Shown here piece after piece: positions 12,633 through 24,612 of a stretch of 64,000 bases of DNA. Origin of the DNA: Dichetophora obliterata (Eukaryota; Arthropoda; Insecta; Diptera; Sciomyzidae); assembly GCA_963920525.1 (NCBI GenBank), contig OY986438.1, positions 195,198,962 to 195,262,961 on the forward strand, given 5' to 3'. The notes under the pieces are model-generated. The model saw only the letters and a list, made by a program, of their open reading frames with translations. It was not told where the DNA came from and made no database searches. Position 1 is the first letter of the stretch; each line of letters opens with the position of its first letter. A program made the position numbers and the translations under genes.

Positions 12633-12644
12633 ATTAAAATAATG

Positions 12645-13230
12645 CAGATAAAATGACGAAAATAAGGCACAAAAAACACTGCACTTAAATGACAAAGATA
12701 AAGGTTGTAAAGGGTTGTAAAGATAATCCAACAAAATTTTTTGAAAAAAATTTTGTCTTCCTTTCCCGAGGACAAAGTAGTTTTTTGATAAAAACAGTAC
12801 AAAATAACGATGTCAAAATGCTTGTATTTTTGTAAGAAAAAGTACATATGTATCAAAGCAAAAGTGAATATTGACCTTAACTAACAACATTTTGACAAAC
12901 ACGATGCCACTCTCAATTTTTACCCACAGTGTCCTGTGAGAAGGTTATTCAAATCTAAAGGTACACTCGAGATAACACAGAACTTTTGATTGTTATCTGA
13001 TTGTCTGAGTTTTGGTGGTATTGATTATAGTTTAAAGGTTTTTCTTAAATTTGGTGAATTAATAATTTGCATATTTTTTGATTGTGCTCTTTTTTGATTT
13101 GAGAAATGTATACTTGAATGCAATTTTATCCTCTATGTATGATTCTGTTGACTCGATACAAAATTAATGTCAAAAACTTATGTTTTCCATAAAAGGTATC
13201 ACTTTTACTTTCCTAATAAATTAACCGCTT
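12645..13230. other. Spacer, no gene seen
   Basis: AT-rich sequence between the 5' end of the CR1 element and the hAT element. It may include a little CR1 5' untranslated sequence. Short frames are Phe/Tyr/Ile-rich and not credible. Confidence 0.4.
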
Positions 13231-13239
13231 GCTCAGAAG

Positions 13240-15250
13240 CAGTAGCGTAATTATATTTTGTGCGCCCGCCAGCAGGTTTCTAAAAGCGCCCTGCTATTTA
13301 CTTTTAGACCAAAACTATGTTATTAGTAGGTTACTAGAAGCGTAAGAGAAAACAAGAGAACTCTTGACAAAAAAAAAAGAACAGGAAGAGACTTGGTTTA
13401 ATTCAACAGTCATAATTTATTACAACAGTTATATTTTAAAAATATTTTACTTCATAAATAAATGTATATCTTATTTTAATAGAATTTGTTAAGAAAGAGC
13501 AATAACATAAAAAATACTTTTTAAAATATCAAATATGGGCAAAAAGAAAACATAAACAAATACGCGGGCTTTAGGTCAGTTGTAATTATTTATTAATTAT
13601 TTCCAATATTTCGAACTCAAGTACATTATCAAGGACAAGGAAAAACAATTGAAAATACTTATAATAAAACAATTTTGCACTAAGGCAATTAAAAAAGCAC
13701 TTACAATTATATAAACAATTTTTTTTAAATTCACTAGGTTAACAACATTGACATCAAATATTGGAAATAATTAAGAAGTAATAAAAATAGACCTTAAAGC
13801 CTGCGTATTTGCTTATTTATATTAATTTTTTTACAAAGTTAAAGAAACTCAAAGTTTGAATAAATGATATCAATAATTTTCTTATCGGTGAAATGATAAG
13901 TTTAAGATGTTAAGTTTAAATATTTTGTATTTGATGTTAAAAGTTAACTGAAGAATTTGCTAACGTCAGAAATTCCCAAGTGATTGATTAAAATAGCATC
14001 AGTAGCTGACTTGCCAAAAATATGAAAACAACGGATAAATCGACTTTGACCATAATCGAGTTTTGCCAAAAAAGACGACTTTTGCTCTAAATAGTCGGCT
14101 TTTTTGACTTCGATTATTGCACTCTGAGAAATTTAATTTCAGCACATATTTTTCAATTATTTTTCATTTATTGTTGTTAATTTAAAAAAATAATGTTTTG
14201 CGAAGGAAATAAATATTTTAGTGTTTCTTAATTTTTTTTTAAAACAAATGTCGCACAGTGTAACGTCCCCATGCTTGGCCAAAAATAGAAGGATTGATCG
14301 TAGAGCTATGAAAATTGGCACGAATATCTTTCGTGACAAAACTAAGAAATATAAATGAAACCCATTTTTGCCTGAAACTTCATTAAGTCTTGTCTCAAAA
14401 AAACGAAATTTGCTACATAAATTTCTTTTGTGATTATAAATAAATGAAAAATTTCGTAGGTGAATGTCATGGCCATTAATTATATTTTAGTAACTCAGCC
14501 TTGGAAAATACTAAAAACACAAGTTAGCTACGTTTTTGTTTATATTTTTAAGCTTTTTCGATTGAGCTTGTAAATAAGTCGTAATTTTGAAAAATAATCA
14601 GCATTCATACATCAAATTTCATACATCTCACATATTAACTAAACAAGTCACCATAAAAAATTTATGTCTTCTGTATTAGCCAGTATCAGCAAGAAATTTT
14701 TTTTGGATTTTGTGTGACGCAGTTCTAATGATGTTTTCGTTCGTGAAAATTTTATAGTCAATCTTTCTCAAAATTATTTTTTGAGCACTTTTAAAAGTTG
14801 AATATTTAAAAATGTGTATCCCGCTTTTTGTGTTTACTTTTATGATAAGCTTAAAACCATATGTTCAATATGTGAAAAAAATAGTAATATTGCCAGACAT
14901 AAAAACGTTTAAACTTTTTTTATATATATAAAAAAAAATTAAAGAAAATGTGAATAACAAGAAAAATTGTATTTTTAAAAAATGCAACTTTGACGGCTTG
15001 TCGTAACGAAACGATTGCTGCTATTAAAAAAATTAATTTTGATTTTTTCACCCACAATATTTTCTATTGAAAGCCATACAAGTTTTAGTAAAATTCAAAC
15101 ATCGATATATGAGATTTTTGACCCCTTATTTTACACTGTGCGTCGTTCTCTACTTCATTTGTCATTTTCATAAAGGGACTTGAGGGCGCTCCTGGCTTAG
15201 TTGCGCCCGCCCGCAATGCGGGCTCTGCGGGCCTGCTTTTTACGCCACTG
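13240..15250. mobile_element. Non-autonomous hAT element with perfect 8-bp duplication
   Basis: The left end reads CAGTAGCGTAA and the right end TTACGCCACTG, giving a short inverted repeat of the hAT type with one mismatch in 11. The flanks are identical 8-mers, CTCAGAAG at 13232-13239 and at 15251-15258, the hallmark duplication length of hAT elements. The 2-kb interior has no transposase that I can recognise and many stops in all frames. A GC-rich GCGCCC/GGGCGC patch lies near each end. It also contains a nested inverted-repeat element at 13557-13811. Confidence 0.85.
13557..13811. mobile_element. MITE nested in the hAT element
   Basis: The left arm CAAATACGCGGGCTTTAGG and right arm CTTAAAGCCTGCGTATTTG are reverse complements with few differences. 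Similarity continues inward for about 60 bases to AATTATTTCCAATATTT and AAATATTGGAAATAATT. It lies inside 13240-15250, so it is either younger than that element or part of its structure. Confidence 0.65.
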
Positions 15251-15259
15251 CTCAGAAGA

Positions 15260-18200
15260 GAGCGCAATGTGAGTGGCAAACTGAAAATAGAAATAGAGCT
15301 GGGAAATTTCTTAACGTCTTTTAAGAGTCATAATGTTTACTGGGAAATTTCGTCAAAGTAAAAACAAATGTATTCAAAATATATTTAAATATTTAAATAT
15401 TTTTAATTTTTTGAATATTTTCAAATATTTGCAAATGAACACATCGAAATTAAACACATTGCGTTGGGTTGAAAATAACTTGATTTTATGCAGAGAAGCA
15501 TAAGGATTTATTTCCGGTAATGAAAATCTAAATAAAATAAATGAATAAATAAAAGCAAAAGGAAAAGAAGAAATTTAAATTTACTTTAACATTCAAAAAT
15601 TCAATGTGTAAAAGACCTAGAAGTTTGCTGCTATTAAAATTTATTTCTGTCAAGTGTGACATTACATGCAAAAGTGTATTCACCTTTAAACCTAAACTGC
15701 CTTATTCTTCTTTTTCTTCTTCATCTTGTTTATTGAATCAAAGCATGACAAGGACTTTACGCATAAAAATTTCTTGACAGATATTTAAGCTCTTACTATT
15801 CGGGGTTAAAGCAATTTCACAGAAAAACATTTCCTACCTCTTTCCAGCTCATTTTTTGTTCATGAACCAATGATTTCTATTATTATTACGATTTTTCTTT
15901 TTTCTCATCTTACACTCCTTTTTTTATTTTTTTTCCACTACAGTAAAATAATATGTTGAAAAATAATATTAAAGATTGATGGCAATTTAACCGGAAATGA
16001 AACAGAATCTCTTACAATGGATGCCCCGAAGAGTACGCAAACGGAAATGAGTAATTTTTCTATGTGTTTTCTTTGCATAATTGTTGTTTTCAATCACGTC
16101 AATAATGTTCTCTGAGGAAATTACGGTTGAACATTTTACGTAAAACTTAAGATAGCTTGCGTAGGACGAGGGTAGGATAAGGTTAAAAAAAAAACTTCAA
16201 ATGTTGTGGCATAGCAACAGCATATAAGAATGTTAGAGGGAAAACAGTAACCTGCAGCAACAAAAAATGCTAAATCAATTGTAGAAATTGAGATAAAAAA
16301 GCTTTAACACAAATATGCAACGTTATTATTATTAATGTCAAATACAAAGATAATGACAAAAAATAAACGATGCAAAAAAGCTTCAAAATATTCTACATAC
16401 AGTGTCCCAAGAAAAAAAAAGCTAAAAAAAACTCAACATGGTCTTTGTGGAGAATACAAGAGAAACCCCAAACTAAGTTAAGCCTAAATAACAGCTGAGG
16501 GTGAGCATATCAATGATTTTTAAAGCGCCTCAAGTTATACAACACCAGCAAAAAGCAGGAAATTGCAACGAAACAAGAAATCAAAGAACTACGCCAACAC
16601 ATATCAAAGCATCAAAGAAAGCGATGCCAAGAAAAAAATATAATAATACCAAGCGCTGCCTCTCAACCAAAGCATTAACTTGCAAGCGCCTAAAAGTAGG
16701 CCAAAAATACAAACAAAATTAAAGCTATTCACATAAAGCGTGGAAAAAACGATGTAGTAGTAGAATGCCTCAACTGCAAAAGCTAAAGTCAAACAAACAT
16801 TGGAAGCATAGAGAGTGAGACCTCGATATTTTTTGGCATCACTGAATCCTTGTTAGTCACGGGGTGGGAGAAAGGGGATGAATGTGGTTAAAGTTTTTCA
16901 GCTTGTTGATCAACAAGTGGCACAAAAATCGCACAAACGAGCAAGACCAATAACAGCAACAAAACAGTGCTTTTACGATTTTGTTGTTGTGAGAGAGCAG
17001 TAAGGATATGGGGCAAAATGGGGACACAGAGGGGATGTCATTCTTGTATGCAAACCAAAAAATGTGCAAAAGTGTGAAATTTTCTGTTTATTACGTTGTC
17101 GAAAGTCGTAATATTTTATCTAAAATTTACACCAGAAACGGAAGATGGACTTTTTTACTTCAGAAACTCGAACCAAATAGAAGATAAATATTAAAAAAAA
17201 AATACTTTAATACATATTCTATTACCTCAGCTTACTAGAACTGCAAGAGTGAATTCACTCAACTTTTCTGCAAACTGATACTTCATCCACCCTAGTTTTT
17301 ATATCGTGCTAAAATGTTGTCTTCTGTTGAGATTTTGCACGTATTTAAGCATATTTGGAATGTTATTACTTAAAACTTCTGCATTTATTTGCCTACAAAA
17401 AAAAATATTCCCTCAAGTACAGTACGAAAGTAGCTATGACGAAAATTTTAATTGAAAAACTTTTATCATTTTGAATGTATTTCTAACTTAAATACTTAGG
17501 CAAAATCTTCTAGAATTTACTTAAGAGCTCTAAGGTGCTATGTGTATTGCACTCCTAATATCCGGCTTTGCCCACGTGCCCTAAATGAGCCTTTTTTGCA
17601 AAAAGTTATGCCAAAGCGAATAATGTTAAATATTTGATATTAAAAATATTTTGCCTAATCTTAGCATAAATTTTGCAACAATTTTTATATAAATAGGGAA
17701 TAAAACTTTTCCTAGCCTTGTGTAAGGCATAAAATGCCAGCTTAACAATGAAAGTCCTAGCAAATATTTCTCACTAAACTTTATAGCTTGCTCTCAAGCC
17801 ACTTGTTAGCTTCATTGGCACTAAGATTATTATTCATAAACTTAATACCAAGCATTTCAACGCTATTAAAAAAATTTAGCGTTTTAGTAAGCGGCTATAT
17901 AAATTTGTCAATCAGCTGATTGACTCGCTTAAGAGTTTTTAAAACATCTATAAACTTTTATGACATGCTAGGAAATAAAATGTAAACTAAGCGCTAAGCT
18001 TAAGACAGCCTTTTTAAAAGTTTGCCAACTAGGATAGAACAGTGTAGGAAAACGATGCAAAAAATTGTGCAGACTCATGAAAAAGCTGCACTCCTTTTTG
18101 TGCAGTCAACCATATAAATTAAAATTTATGCCAAAAAAATTGCGAAATAATGATATTGCGTCGCTTTTTCCTGCAAAAGCTGCCTGTGAGAAGACATTAG

Positions 18201-18470
18201 CCACACATGAATAAATAATGGTATCAGAGAAAGGGTCTGATTTGATAATGATGTTTTATCAGCTCATGTGGTGGCGTTTTGACTTATCTCTTTGCTTAAA
18301 TTACAACGTCTAAATTTATAATTATATTTGCATAAAATTTATGGCTATTACCGGATAATTTTATGCAGCCAAAATCAATTTTAATATATTTACATGGCAA
18401 AACGAAATCTGTTTTTGAAGTGATGCTTTAGTGTAGGAGGAGAAAACAACAAGCTGCTGTAGTTTGACAC
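15260..18470. other. 3.2-kb AT-rich stretch, no gene or repeat recognised
   Basis: Both strands hold only short frames of biased composition; those near 16500-17070 are the longest and have no domain features. No inverted repeat as strong as those elsewhere was noticed. This is one of the least repeat-loaded stretches of the window and could be single-copy intergenic or intronic DNA. Confidence 0.45.
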
Positions 18471-18629
18471 AAGTATAGAAAAATTTTGTTTAAATAAAGC
18501 CAAACAGCGGCTGAACTAGGGTCGAACAGCGTCTACTTCGAAGCGATCTTTGCCAAAGAAACGCTGAACTGCGGACGTATAGCTGCCGTTTTGCAGGACG
18601 AATTATGGCCGTACAAGGGTCGAACCAAT

Positions 18630-19212
18630 ATACTACCCCAACAACACTCACTTCGTACGCCTGAATATTTTTAATATAAATACTTTCAACTTTTATTTAT
18701 ATTGAGAAATCAATGTTTTTGTAAAACAAAGTTTGTTGTATTCCTAAAGTTTGAAATTTCATTTCTTAGGTCGCGTTCATAGTTTTTTTGCAGAACTGGG
18801 AGGTTGTGCTGAAAAATGCTTTGGATATAAACATATGAAAATAGCTTAGTGTTTATAGTGCAAGCTGACTCTGAGCATAAAGCTGCTTTTTAAATGGTTT
18901 TTAGCGTTTACAACTCTATCTTGCTTTCTCACACAAGCAGAAAGCGCGCAAAATAAACACCAACAGGCTCAATAAGCTACTTTGTGAAGCGTTGAATAAG
19001 CGTTCACTATGATCAAAAGAAGCTCGACAAATTTGCTTTATAAATCCGCTTCAGCCAGAGCGTCCACTATGAAGGCGGCCTTAGAAATGAGGTTTAAAGC
19101 TTTAAGAATACAAAAAACTTTGCTGTATCAAAAACATTGATTTCTTAATATAAATAAAAATTGATATTAAAAAATATTCAGGCGTACGAACTGAGTATTG
19201 TTGGGGTAGTAT
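18630..19212. mobile_element. Foldback element with about 150-bp arms
   Basis: The left arm starts ATACTACCCCAACAACACTC and the right arm ends GTTGGGGTAGTAT. Between them CGTACGCCTGAATATTTTTAA, AGAAATCAATGTTTTTG and CATTTCTTAGG (left) pair with matching words on the right over about 150 bases. The centre is unique and contains a further imperfect inverted pair (GGTCGCGTTCATAG against CTATGAAGGCGGCC). No coding sequence is seen. Confidence 0.7.
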
Positions 19213-19251
19213 GTATATATATTATCTGTTAAGCTTCTATTATATTTATAA

Positions 19252-20240
19252 CTAGCTGATATACCCAGTGTTACTCGAGAGTCATTTATGTAAACATAGG
19301 CAAAAACTAAGTACATTGCTATAAGAAGATTTCATATAATCCAAAATGTTCGTAATTACTCTAGACACACAACTGCATTCTTAGAGATTAATGGGGACTT
19401 TTTTAAAATAAAACTCAGTTCTATTAATAGTCTGGTATGAAAAAGAGATACTTAGCCATAACTTTTGATTGGAAAGTGATATTGGGGTAATTTTTTTACA
19501 TAAATTATTTTTGAGACTTGAGTTCTTTGTAAAAAATATAAAAACAACATTTTGGAAAAAAGAAATTTCGCAAAAAAAATCAAAGGGGGTACCCTTGTTG
19601 TTTTGATGACAAAAACAGTAAAATAATTTTTGCGCTTAGCTGGAAGAATTTTTGCAATTAAATGCTATGCCATATGAAAGGCCAGATGTGCAATTTTTAA
19701 TTGATTTCATTTTTACAACAACTACAAATTTTGAGTCATTTTTTGAGTAAAAAGTCAATATTATGGACCTTTTTTGACATAATCATAAAACATATATACT
19801 CTAACTTAACGGTACAGTTCAACCTATTTTTGTAAAGTGATTTTATTGAACTTTTGAAAAAAAAAATTTGAATGAAATATATTAATGGATAGCGGAGATA
19901 TTTGCATCGAAAGACCAAACTTTGATTTTCATCTGGTTTTTTTTTTCATTCTTAGGCAACGATGTTTTATGAAAAAGTAATTGTACTGAAAATTTCTCCA
20001 ATTTTGAAGATATGTGAGTGTTTTTGATGTCAAAATAACAAAAAATTTTTAAAATTAAATACGCAAAAATCTCCGATGGTAAAAATTTTTATAATAACAA
20101 AATTACCGTTAGTTGAAAAATTTCAGAGGTGTGGCAAAAACTAAGTATGTAACATTTTAAGTTGGGATCCGTTGAGCCGTTTAGATTTGTATAAAGGTCA
20201 AACAAACAAACAAACAGAAAATGAGTTTTATTACTATAGA
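19252..20240 (-). mobile_element. Non-autonomous Helitron, copy 1
   Basis: On the minus strand it begins TCTATAGTAATAAAACTC after an A and ends GGGTATATCAGCTAG before a T. This matches the Helitron rule of TC...CTRR ends inserted between A and T. A small ACTC/GAGT palindrome lies just before the 3' end. The interior matches the element at 59162-61247 over most of its length; for example, both carry a CGGCTCAACGGAT block near the 5' end. No Rep/helicase is encoded. A similar fragment lies at 58290-58490. Confidence 0.85.
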
Positions 20241-20539
20241 TTATATTTAATTTTATACAACAATAAATGTATGAATATGATATAACACTGTCCGTACAAA
20301 GGTCGAACCATAGGTAGTTATATCATATATAAATATATATAGTTCAATCCGTGCATGGTCACTGTTCTATATATTTGTATTCTTAAATAAATAAAAATTT
20401 ATAGTTCGATCCTTGTTCGACCACTGTTCGTCCTGCAAAATGCCCATCGTACTCAATTTGAAACTTGTTAAGCAAATATTGCTTCAAAATGGCCGCTGTT
20501 TGACCCTAGTTCAGCCGCTATTTGATATTTGATAAAATA

Positions 20540-21130
20540 ATTTTTCTTTTACTCAAGTCAAAACGGGTACATTTTTTCATAGTGCACTTTAATGATAATG
20601 GCTTTTTTTAAAGCAAAGCTTTTTGTGGCTCAATTTGTGATTTGCTTGAGTGAAATCTTGCAGAAAATTAAATCTTAAAAATATTTCATATGTTTTTTTT
20701 TAAATTCTAAAAAAAATTTAGAATTATATTTGAACTTTATACCAAATAAGTTCATGAATCAACAATTTCTATTAAATAAAACCAGAACAGACTACTGAAG
20801 AGTTGATGTAGCGAACAACGAAACAGTCTGCTTGGTGGTTTGTTCTGCAAAGAACTTGTTGTTGTTGCAACCTGTTGCTTCATGATCTTATTTGACATTA
20901 AGATCAAATAAATTTCTAAAAAATTCTTTTGTTTTAAGAATTATAAAAAACAATATATAGTAATTAAATTATGCCTTCATTAATTTTTCAACTAAACAAA
21001 TTTCTTTGTACGCCGTGAGTATCGAAATCAAGTCCCTTCGATTGATTAGTTGTACACGATACCCACCAATCCAAATCCATTTGTTACGCAAAGTGGTTCA
21101 TTCAATATTGATTATAAACTGAAGCTATGT
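20540..21130. repeat. Spacer with a dispersed repeat copy at 20788-20880
   Basis: The stretch CAGACTACTGAAGAG, ATGTAGCGA, GAAACAGTCTG and the (GTT)n-bearing end near 20860-20875 match the reverse complement of 27237-27345. The rest of the interval is AT-rich with no coding sequence. The GTT-repeat tail suggests a retroposed element such as a SINE or truncated LINE, but this is unproven. Confidence 0.5.
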
Positions 21131-21131
21131 T

Positions 21132-21497
21132 GCAGCGGTGACGGAACATAGCCCAAGGGACATAATCCAAAATTTGATATTTGGGACAATGTTCGATTTT
21201 CTTGAGAACATAATCCCAATGTCCTATGTCCAATTTCGCAGAGATCATAATCCCAACAAAAAGAGCACGTAGTCGCAAAATAGATTTATTCATACAAAAA
21301 TTGATTTTTCCTTGTACGGAATGTTGATAAAGAGCAAATATACCAAGCGATCCGAAACTCTCCTTTGATTCTGCGCAATAAGCGGTCATAATCCCAAATC
21401 CAATTTTTGATACTATGTTCGCAAAATAAGGAGACACAATCCCCAATTTAAAATTTGGTATTATGTCCCTTGGGGCTATGTCCTGTCACCTATTGCA
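21132..21497. mobile_element. MITE with GGACATAATCCC motifs
   Basis: Left end CAGCGGTGACGGAACATAGC and right end GGCTATGTCCTGTCACCTAT are near reverse complements. Inside, ACATAATCC or its complement recurs several times on both sides, so the element folds back on itself. The reading frame on the minus strand across it is a by-product of the repeats. No clean target duplication was found. Confidence 0.65.
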
Positions 21498-21499
21498 GC

Positions 21500-22688
21500 A
21501 GATCACAATTATCTATTTTAAGGAGAGAGTTCATTGACTGTCCTACATATCCTACATATTTAGCAGCTATCCAAACAACAAACGTAGCAAAAAATAACAA
21601 AAATTTTATTTTTTCTTACCACACGTTGTCATCAGCATCGTTAAGTGTTAAGTGTTTTTTTTTTTTTGTTCCTGTGAATTCTGTTGCTATTGTTACATTT
21701 GTTTTCTCTTTTGTTTTGCATTGTTTTTGCATAAGAAATTAGCAATCGACCACAAGCACGTTCACAAATGCGTTTTGTGACAGAAAAAAAAAAGATAACA
21801 TCAATTAGTATGGAACTAATAAACGCAGGCATGACTCGGCAAAGTATCTCCAATGCTTGCTGAATTTATTTCGTGTGTGTTATTAAATATTTGTTTATTT
21901 CGTTTGTCTGTAGAAAGTGGAAAAGTTCTGTCTTTGTTCCACGGAATCCACTAATACAAATTCAAAAAATGCAAAAAAAGTATTATAAAAAATTTTTGAA
22001 TTTAAAAATTCTTTTATTCAAAAACAAAATATTAAAAAATTAAAATTATGAAACTGCGAAAAGCTTCGCTGCTCTCTCAAGTGTCTAATGACGCAATGGC
22101 TTTTTTTTAGGTGGAGAACTTTGCAGTTGGCAACACTGTTTTCTGTGACAGCCGATTTGACATTTCTTGGTTGTTTTAAGATAAGTTTGGTTTGACTTAT
22201 TTATAATAAATAGACATACGCTGGAGCAACGTTTAAAAAATGTTAATTTAATTTTTAGAACACGTTTAATTTGAGAAACAAATCATTAGAGAAGTGACAG
22301 AACACATCAATAAAAAAGTGTACGGAAAAAGTCATCATTACGTTAGGTTTCGGTATAGCTTCAATCCTAATATGGTCAATATGTCTTCAAAAATGATGAT
22401 GGTCAAAGCGTTACAGTTAACGGTAAGAGGTACAGAGATATCGTTGTTAAGTTTTTTGAAGCTTTTTACTTTTTTTCGGTCAGTTATCCCGAAATTATAT
22501 TCAAACATTAATGTAAAAAAATTATATTTCACATAAATTAAAGTTATTTTATGGATTTTAAAAACATTGTCCTGCATGGAGAAAATACCTTTCCTTAACC
22601 ACAATACTAATTTAACAAACAGTATTAAATTTGTATTGTAATTAAGCAAAACTTGAGTTTGATTCTCAGCCACTTTAAAATTATGCTA
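21500..22688. other. Spacer, no gene recognised
   Basis: AT-rich with T runs near 21657-21668. Overlapping frames on both strands at 22294-22673 (up to 111 codons) have no start context, domain or repeat link I can name, and they mirror each other. I do not accept them as genes. Confidence 0.4.
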
Positions 22689-22930
22689 GATTTCAGAAAA
22701 AAACAATCAAAATTAGCTTTTCCAGTTTGCAATAACTAGGCAAATTTTTTACTTAATCCAAGCAAAATTTTGCTAAATTATTGTGAACTGCAAAAGCAAA
22801 TTTTTACTTAATTCAAGCAAATATTTGCAAAGTTATTACAAATTGGAATAGCAAATTTTGATAAGTTTTTGCTGAAATCTAGCATATTTTTGAAGTGAAA
22901 TAATTATTAACATTAAATTAAATTGAAAAA

Positions 22931-22976
22931 TTATCACCATCTGGAGATTTGAACCTTGGCCTCGTGAGTGTAAGTG
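22931..22976 (-). repeat. 3' half of a split tRNA-like sequence (B box)
   Basis: The minus strand reads ACGAGGCCAAGGTTCAAATC; the GGTTCAAATCTCC part (22943-22955) fits a Pol III B box. Its presumed A-box half lies about 1.6 kb away at 24585-24612 on the same strand, beyond the foldback at 22977-24584. It resembles the module at 57232-57305. It is tRNA-derived and not a functional tRNA. Confidence 0.5.
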
Positions 22977-23546
22977 CACGCACAGATCTAAAACCACCTA
23001 ATAAAATAGAAGAAAATCAATAAGATTTCTCTATGGTTTTCATCCAAGAAGATTTTCTTATTAAAACCATAGAGAAAATCTTATTAAAACTATGAGCTCT
23101 TTTTACTAGGCAAACCACATAATTTTAAGAAGAATCTTATTGTTTTTATAACAATAAGAACACTTTTAAAAACAATAAGAAAATCTTATTGAAACTTGCT
23201 GGTTTTTAAGAAAAAATCTTATAGATTTAATAAGATTTATTTTTGAAATTCAATAAGGACATCTTATTGATTTAATAGGATTTCTTTTAAAATTTTAATA
23301 AGGAAATATTTTTAAATCAAAACGGAATTTTATTAACCTTTTACCTCGAAATATACTTTTAATTGTCTGTAATATTAAATAAAAAAAATGCTTTAAAAGA
23401 CATTCTGATGGTTTATTACAATTTATTTGGATATAAAATTTGTGTATGTATGTATAAAATACATCTGTTTAAATATAATTTTACAAAAAGCAAAAAAAAA
23501 ATAAATTAAAATTTGTTGCATAAATAAGTTTTTTTAACTTGACAAA

Positions 23547-23750
23547 TTATGACTTTGTCACCAAAATATCTGGCGCTGTCGAGAAAGTGGCAACATCCTC
23601 AATCTCCATTCTTTGAAGAACCTCCTTTGAGTTTACTCCATAAATTTTAAGTTAAGTCGAAATTGAGTCATTGAATTGAGTCTGGAATTGAGTTTTCAGA
23701 ATTTCAGCCTCGTCGAAAACATGTTGGGAATTATAAGTATCACTATCCAT
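23547..23750 (-). pseudogene. Unidentified small coding-like segment in the foldback core
   Basis: From an ATG at 23750-23748 the minus strand gives 67 codons with one internal TAA (codon 33). It begins MDSDTYNSQHVFDEAEILK; after the stop it continues with LKIYGVNSKEVLQRMEIED and ends FSTAPDILVTKS. The stop TAA is at 23549-23547. Composition is balanced and protein-like, unlike the low-complexity frames around it. Acidic and amphipathic stretches alternate. I do not recognise the family. It could be the start of a transposase-related protein belonging to the element, an exon of a host gene captured by it, or chance. It sits in the only part of the element free of motif arrays. Confidence 0.4.
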
Positions 23751-24120
23751 TATAACATATTTTTATTTTACTTTAAATTTTTACTTAAAGAAAATGCACA
23801 TAAGCTTCATGAATTCACTTCACAGTTACGACTGAAAGCTGAAGCAAAGAATAAGTAGCATTTTCACCGTTATTACCATCTTAAAAGGGTGTTTAATAAA
23901 AAAACCTAAAAAAACCAGATCAAAAATTTTCTTATTAATTTAAGGTGGTCTCTTCTTAAGCTTTGGAGAGTGAAAAAAAAAATTTTCTTATTAAAGTAAA
24001 GTATTAATAAGATTGCCACATCATTTCATTCATTTAATAAGAAATCTTATTAAAAAATGTTTGATAGTAATTGTAAATTTTTAATAAGATTTTCTCTGTG
24101 GAATTAAAAAGTTTTCTCTA

Positions 24121-24479
24121 CGCAGTAAAAAATTTGAGGGTAGATTTTATCTTTTTTATAACATTTGTGTGGTATAAACTTTTTTTATTCCAAATAATTT
24201 ATAAATATTATACCACTCAATATTATAAAAATAATAAAACAAATATAATTTAAAAAGTTCTTAAGGATATATTGTGTTAATCAAAATATATTCTGGTTCG
24301 AAAGAAAAAAATTCACCGAAATCGGGAAATTTAAAAATATAGTGGTTTCGATTGGTCTGACGAGAAAAATGGTCTGGAAAAATTTATAAGATTTGGTAGT
24401 ATAATTTTTATAACATTTTTGGTTTGGATTTATATGTATACAAAATAGTATAAAACTTATGCTCATATTTTTTACTGTG
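24121..24479. mobile_element. Tc1/mariner-type MITE (TA-flanked)
   Basis: Left end CGCAGTAAAAAATTTGAGG and right end ATATTTTTTACTGTG are inverted repeats, flanked by TA at 24119-24120 and 24480-24481. A TA duplication fits Tc1/mariner-type mobilisation. The interior has no coding sequence. Similar CACAGTAAAAAA ends appear near 51160. Confidence 0.65.
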
Positions 24480-24584
24480 TATGGAAAATTCTTATTATTT
24501 GGTAGTATTAATAAGAAAACCTAATAAAATAGCTCAATTAGGTGATCTTATTGATTTTATGTGGTGGTTTTTGGCTCTGTGTGG

Positions 24585-24612
24585 ACTTATCCATTCGACC
24601 ATCGCAGTTATT
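24585..24612 (-). repeat. 5' half of a split tRNA-like sequence (A box)
   Basis: The minus strand reads TAACTGCGATGGTCGAATGG followed by ATAAG; the TGGTCGAATGGATAAG part (24601-24586) resembles the A-box region of Leu/Ser-type tRNAs (TGGCCGAGTGGTTAAG). The same leader TTAACAACTGCAATGGTCG appears at the very end of the window and, more diverged, at 57232. Confidence 0.5.

Larger units (their letters stand above)
8760..12640 (-). mobile_element. Near full-length CR1-clade non-LTR retrotransposon (degenerate)
   Basis: Two consecutive protein regions run on the minus strand. An ORF1 with a PHD-type zinc finger (12632-11689) is followed by an ORF2 with APE-type endonuclease and reverse transcriptase (about 11673-8814). 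The PHD-bearing ORF1 and its YAKPGCSVRG start are as I recall them from the DMCR1A lineage of flies. The 3' untranslated part runs to about 8760 without an obvious poly-A tail, which fits CR1 elements. Multiple frameshifts and stops show it is inactive. Confidence 0.85.
18475..20530. repeat. Palindromic composite with GTTCGACC-type motifs
   Basis: Outer arms match in opposite orientation. The left one carries AACAGCGGCTGAACTAGGG, TCGAACAGCG and TTGCAGGACGAAT (18490-18615). The right one carries ATTCGTCCTGCAAAA-like GTTCGTCCTGCAAAATG, then GCCGCTGTTTGACCCTAG and TTCAGCCGCT (20420-20520). Repeats of GGTCGAAC or GTTCGACC occur several times in each arm. A foldback (18630-19212) and a Helitron (19252-20240) lie inside. 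A related cluster sits near 25040-25075. Confidence 0.6.
22977..24584. mobile_element. Foldback element with AATAAGATTTTCTTATT arrays
   Basis: Left end CACAGATCTAAAACCACC and right end GGTGGTTTTTGGCTCTGTG are diverged inverted repeats. Both flanks of the core are packed with AATAAGAT / ATCTTATT words (22990-23300 and 23925-24085, again 24490-24560). The core (about 23340-23880) is different, carries a small coding-like segment on the minus strand, and is joined on the right by a MITE at 24121-24479. No target duplication could be identified with confidence. Confidence 0.65.

Noticed and set aside
13240..15250. A transposase remnant inside the 2-kb hAT
   Set aside because: A 60-codon minus-strand frame at 14157-14339 shows no hAT motif; no catalytic or dimerisation block was found.
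22294..22673. Overlapping frames of 80 and 111 codons on opposite strands
   Set aside because: No domain, no start context and no repeat support; each is as likely as the other to be chance.
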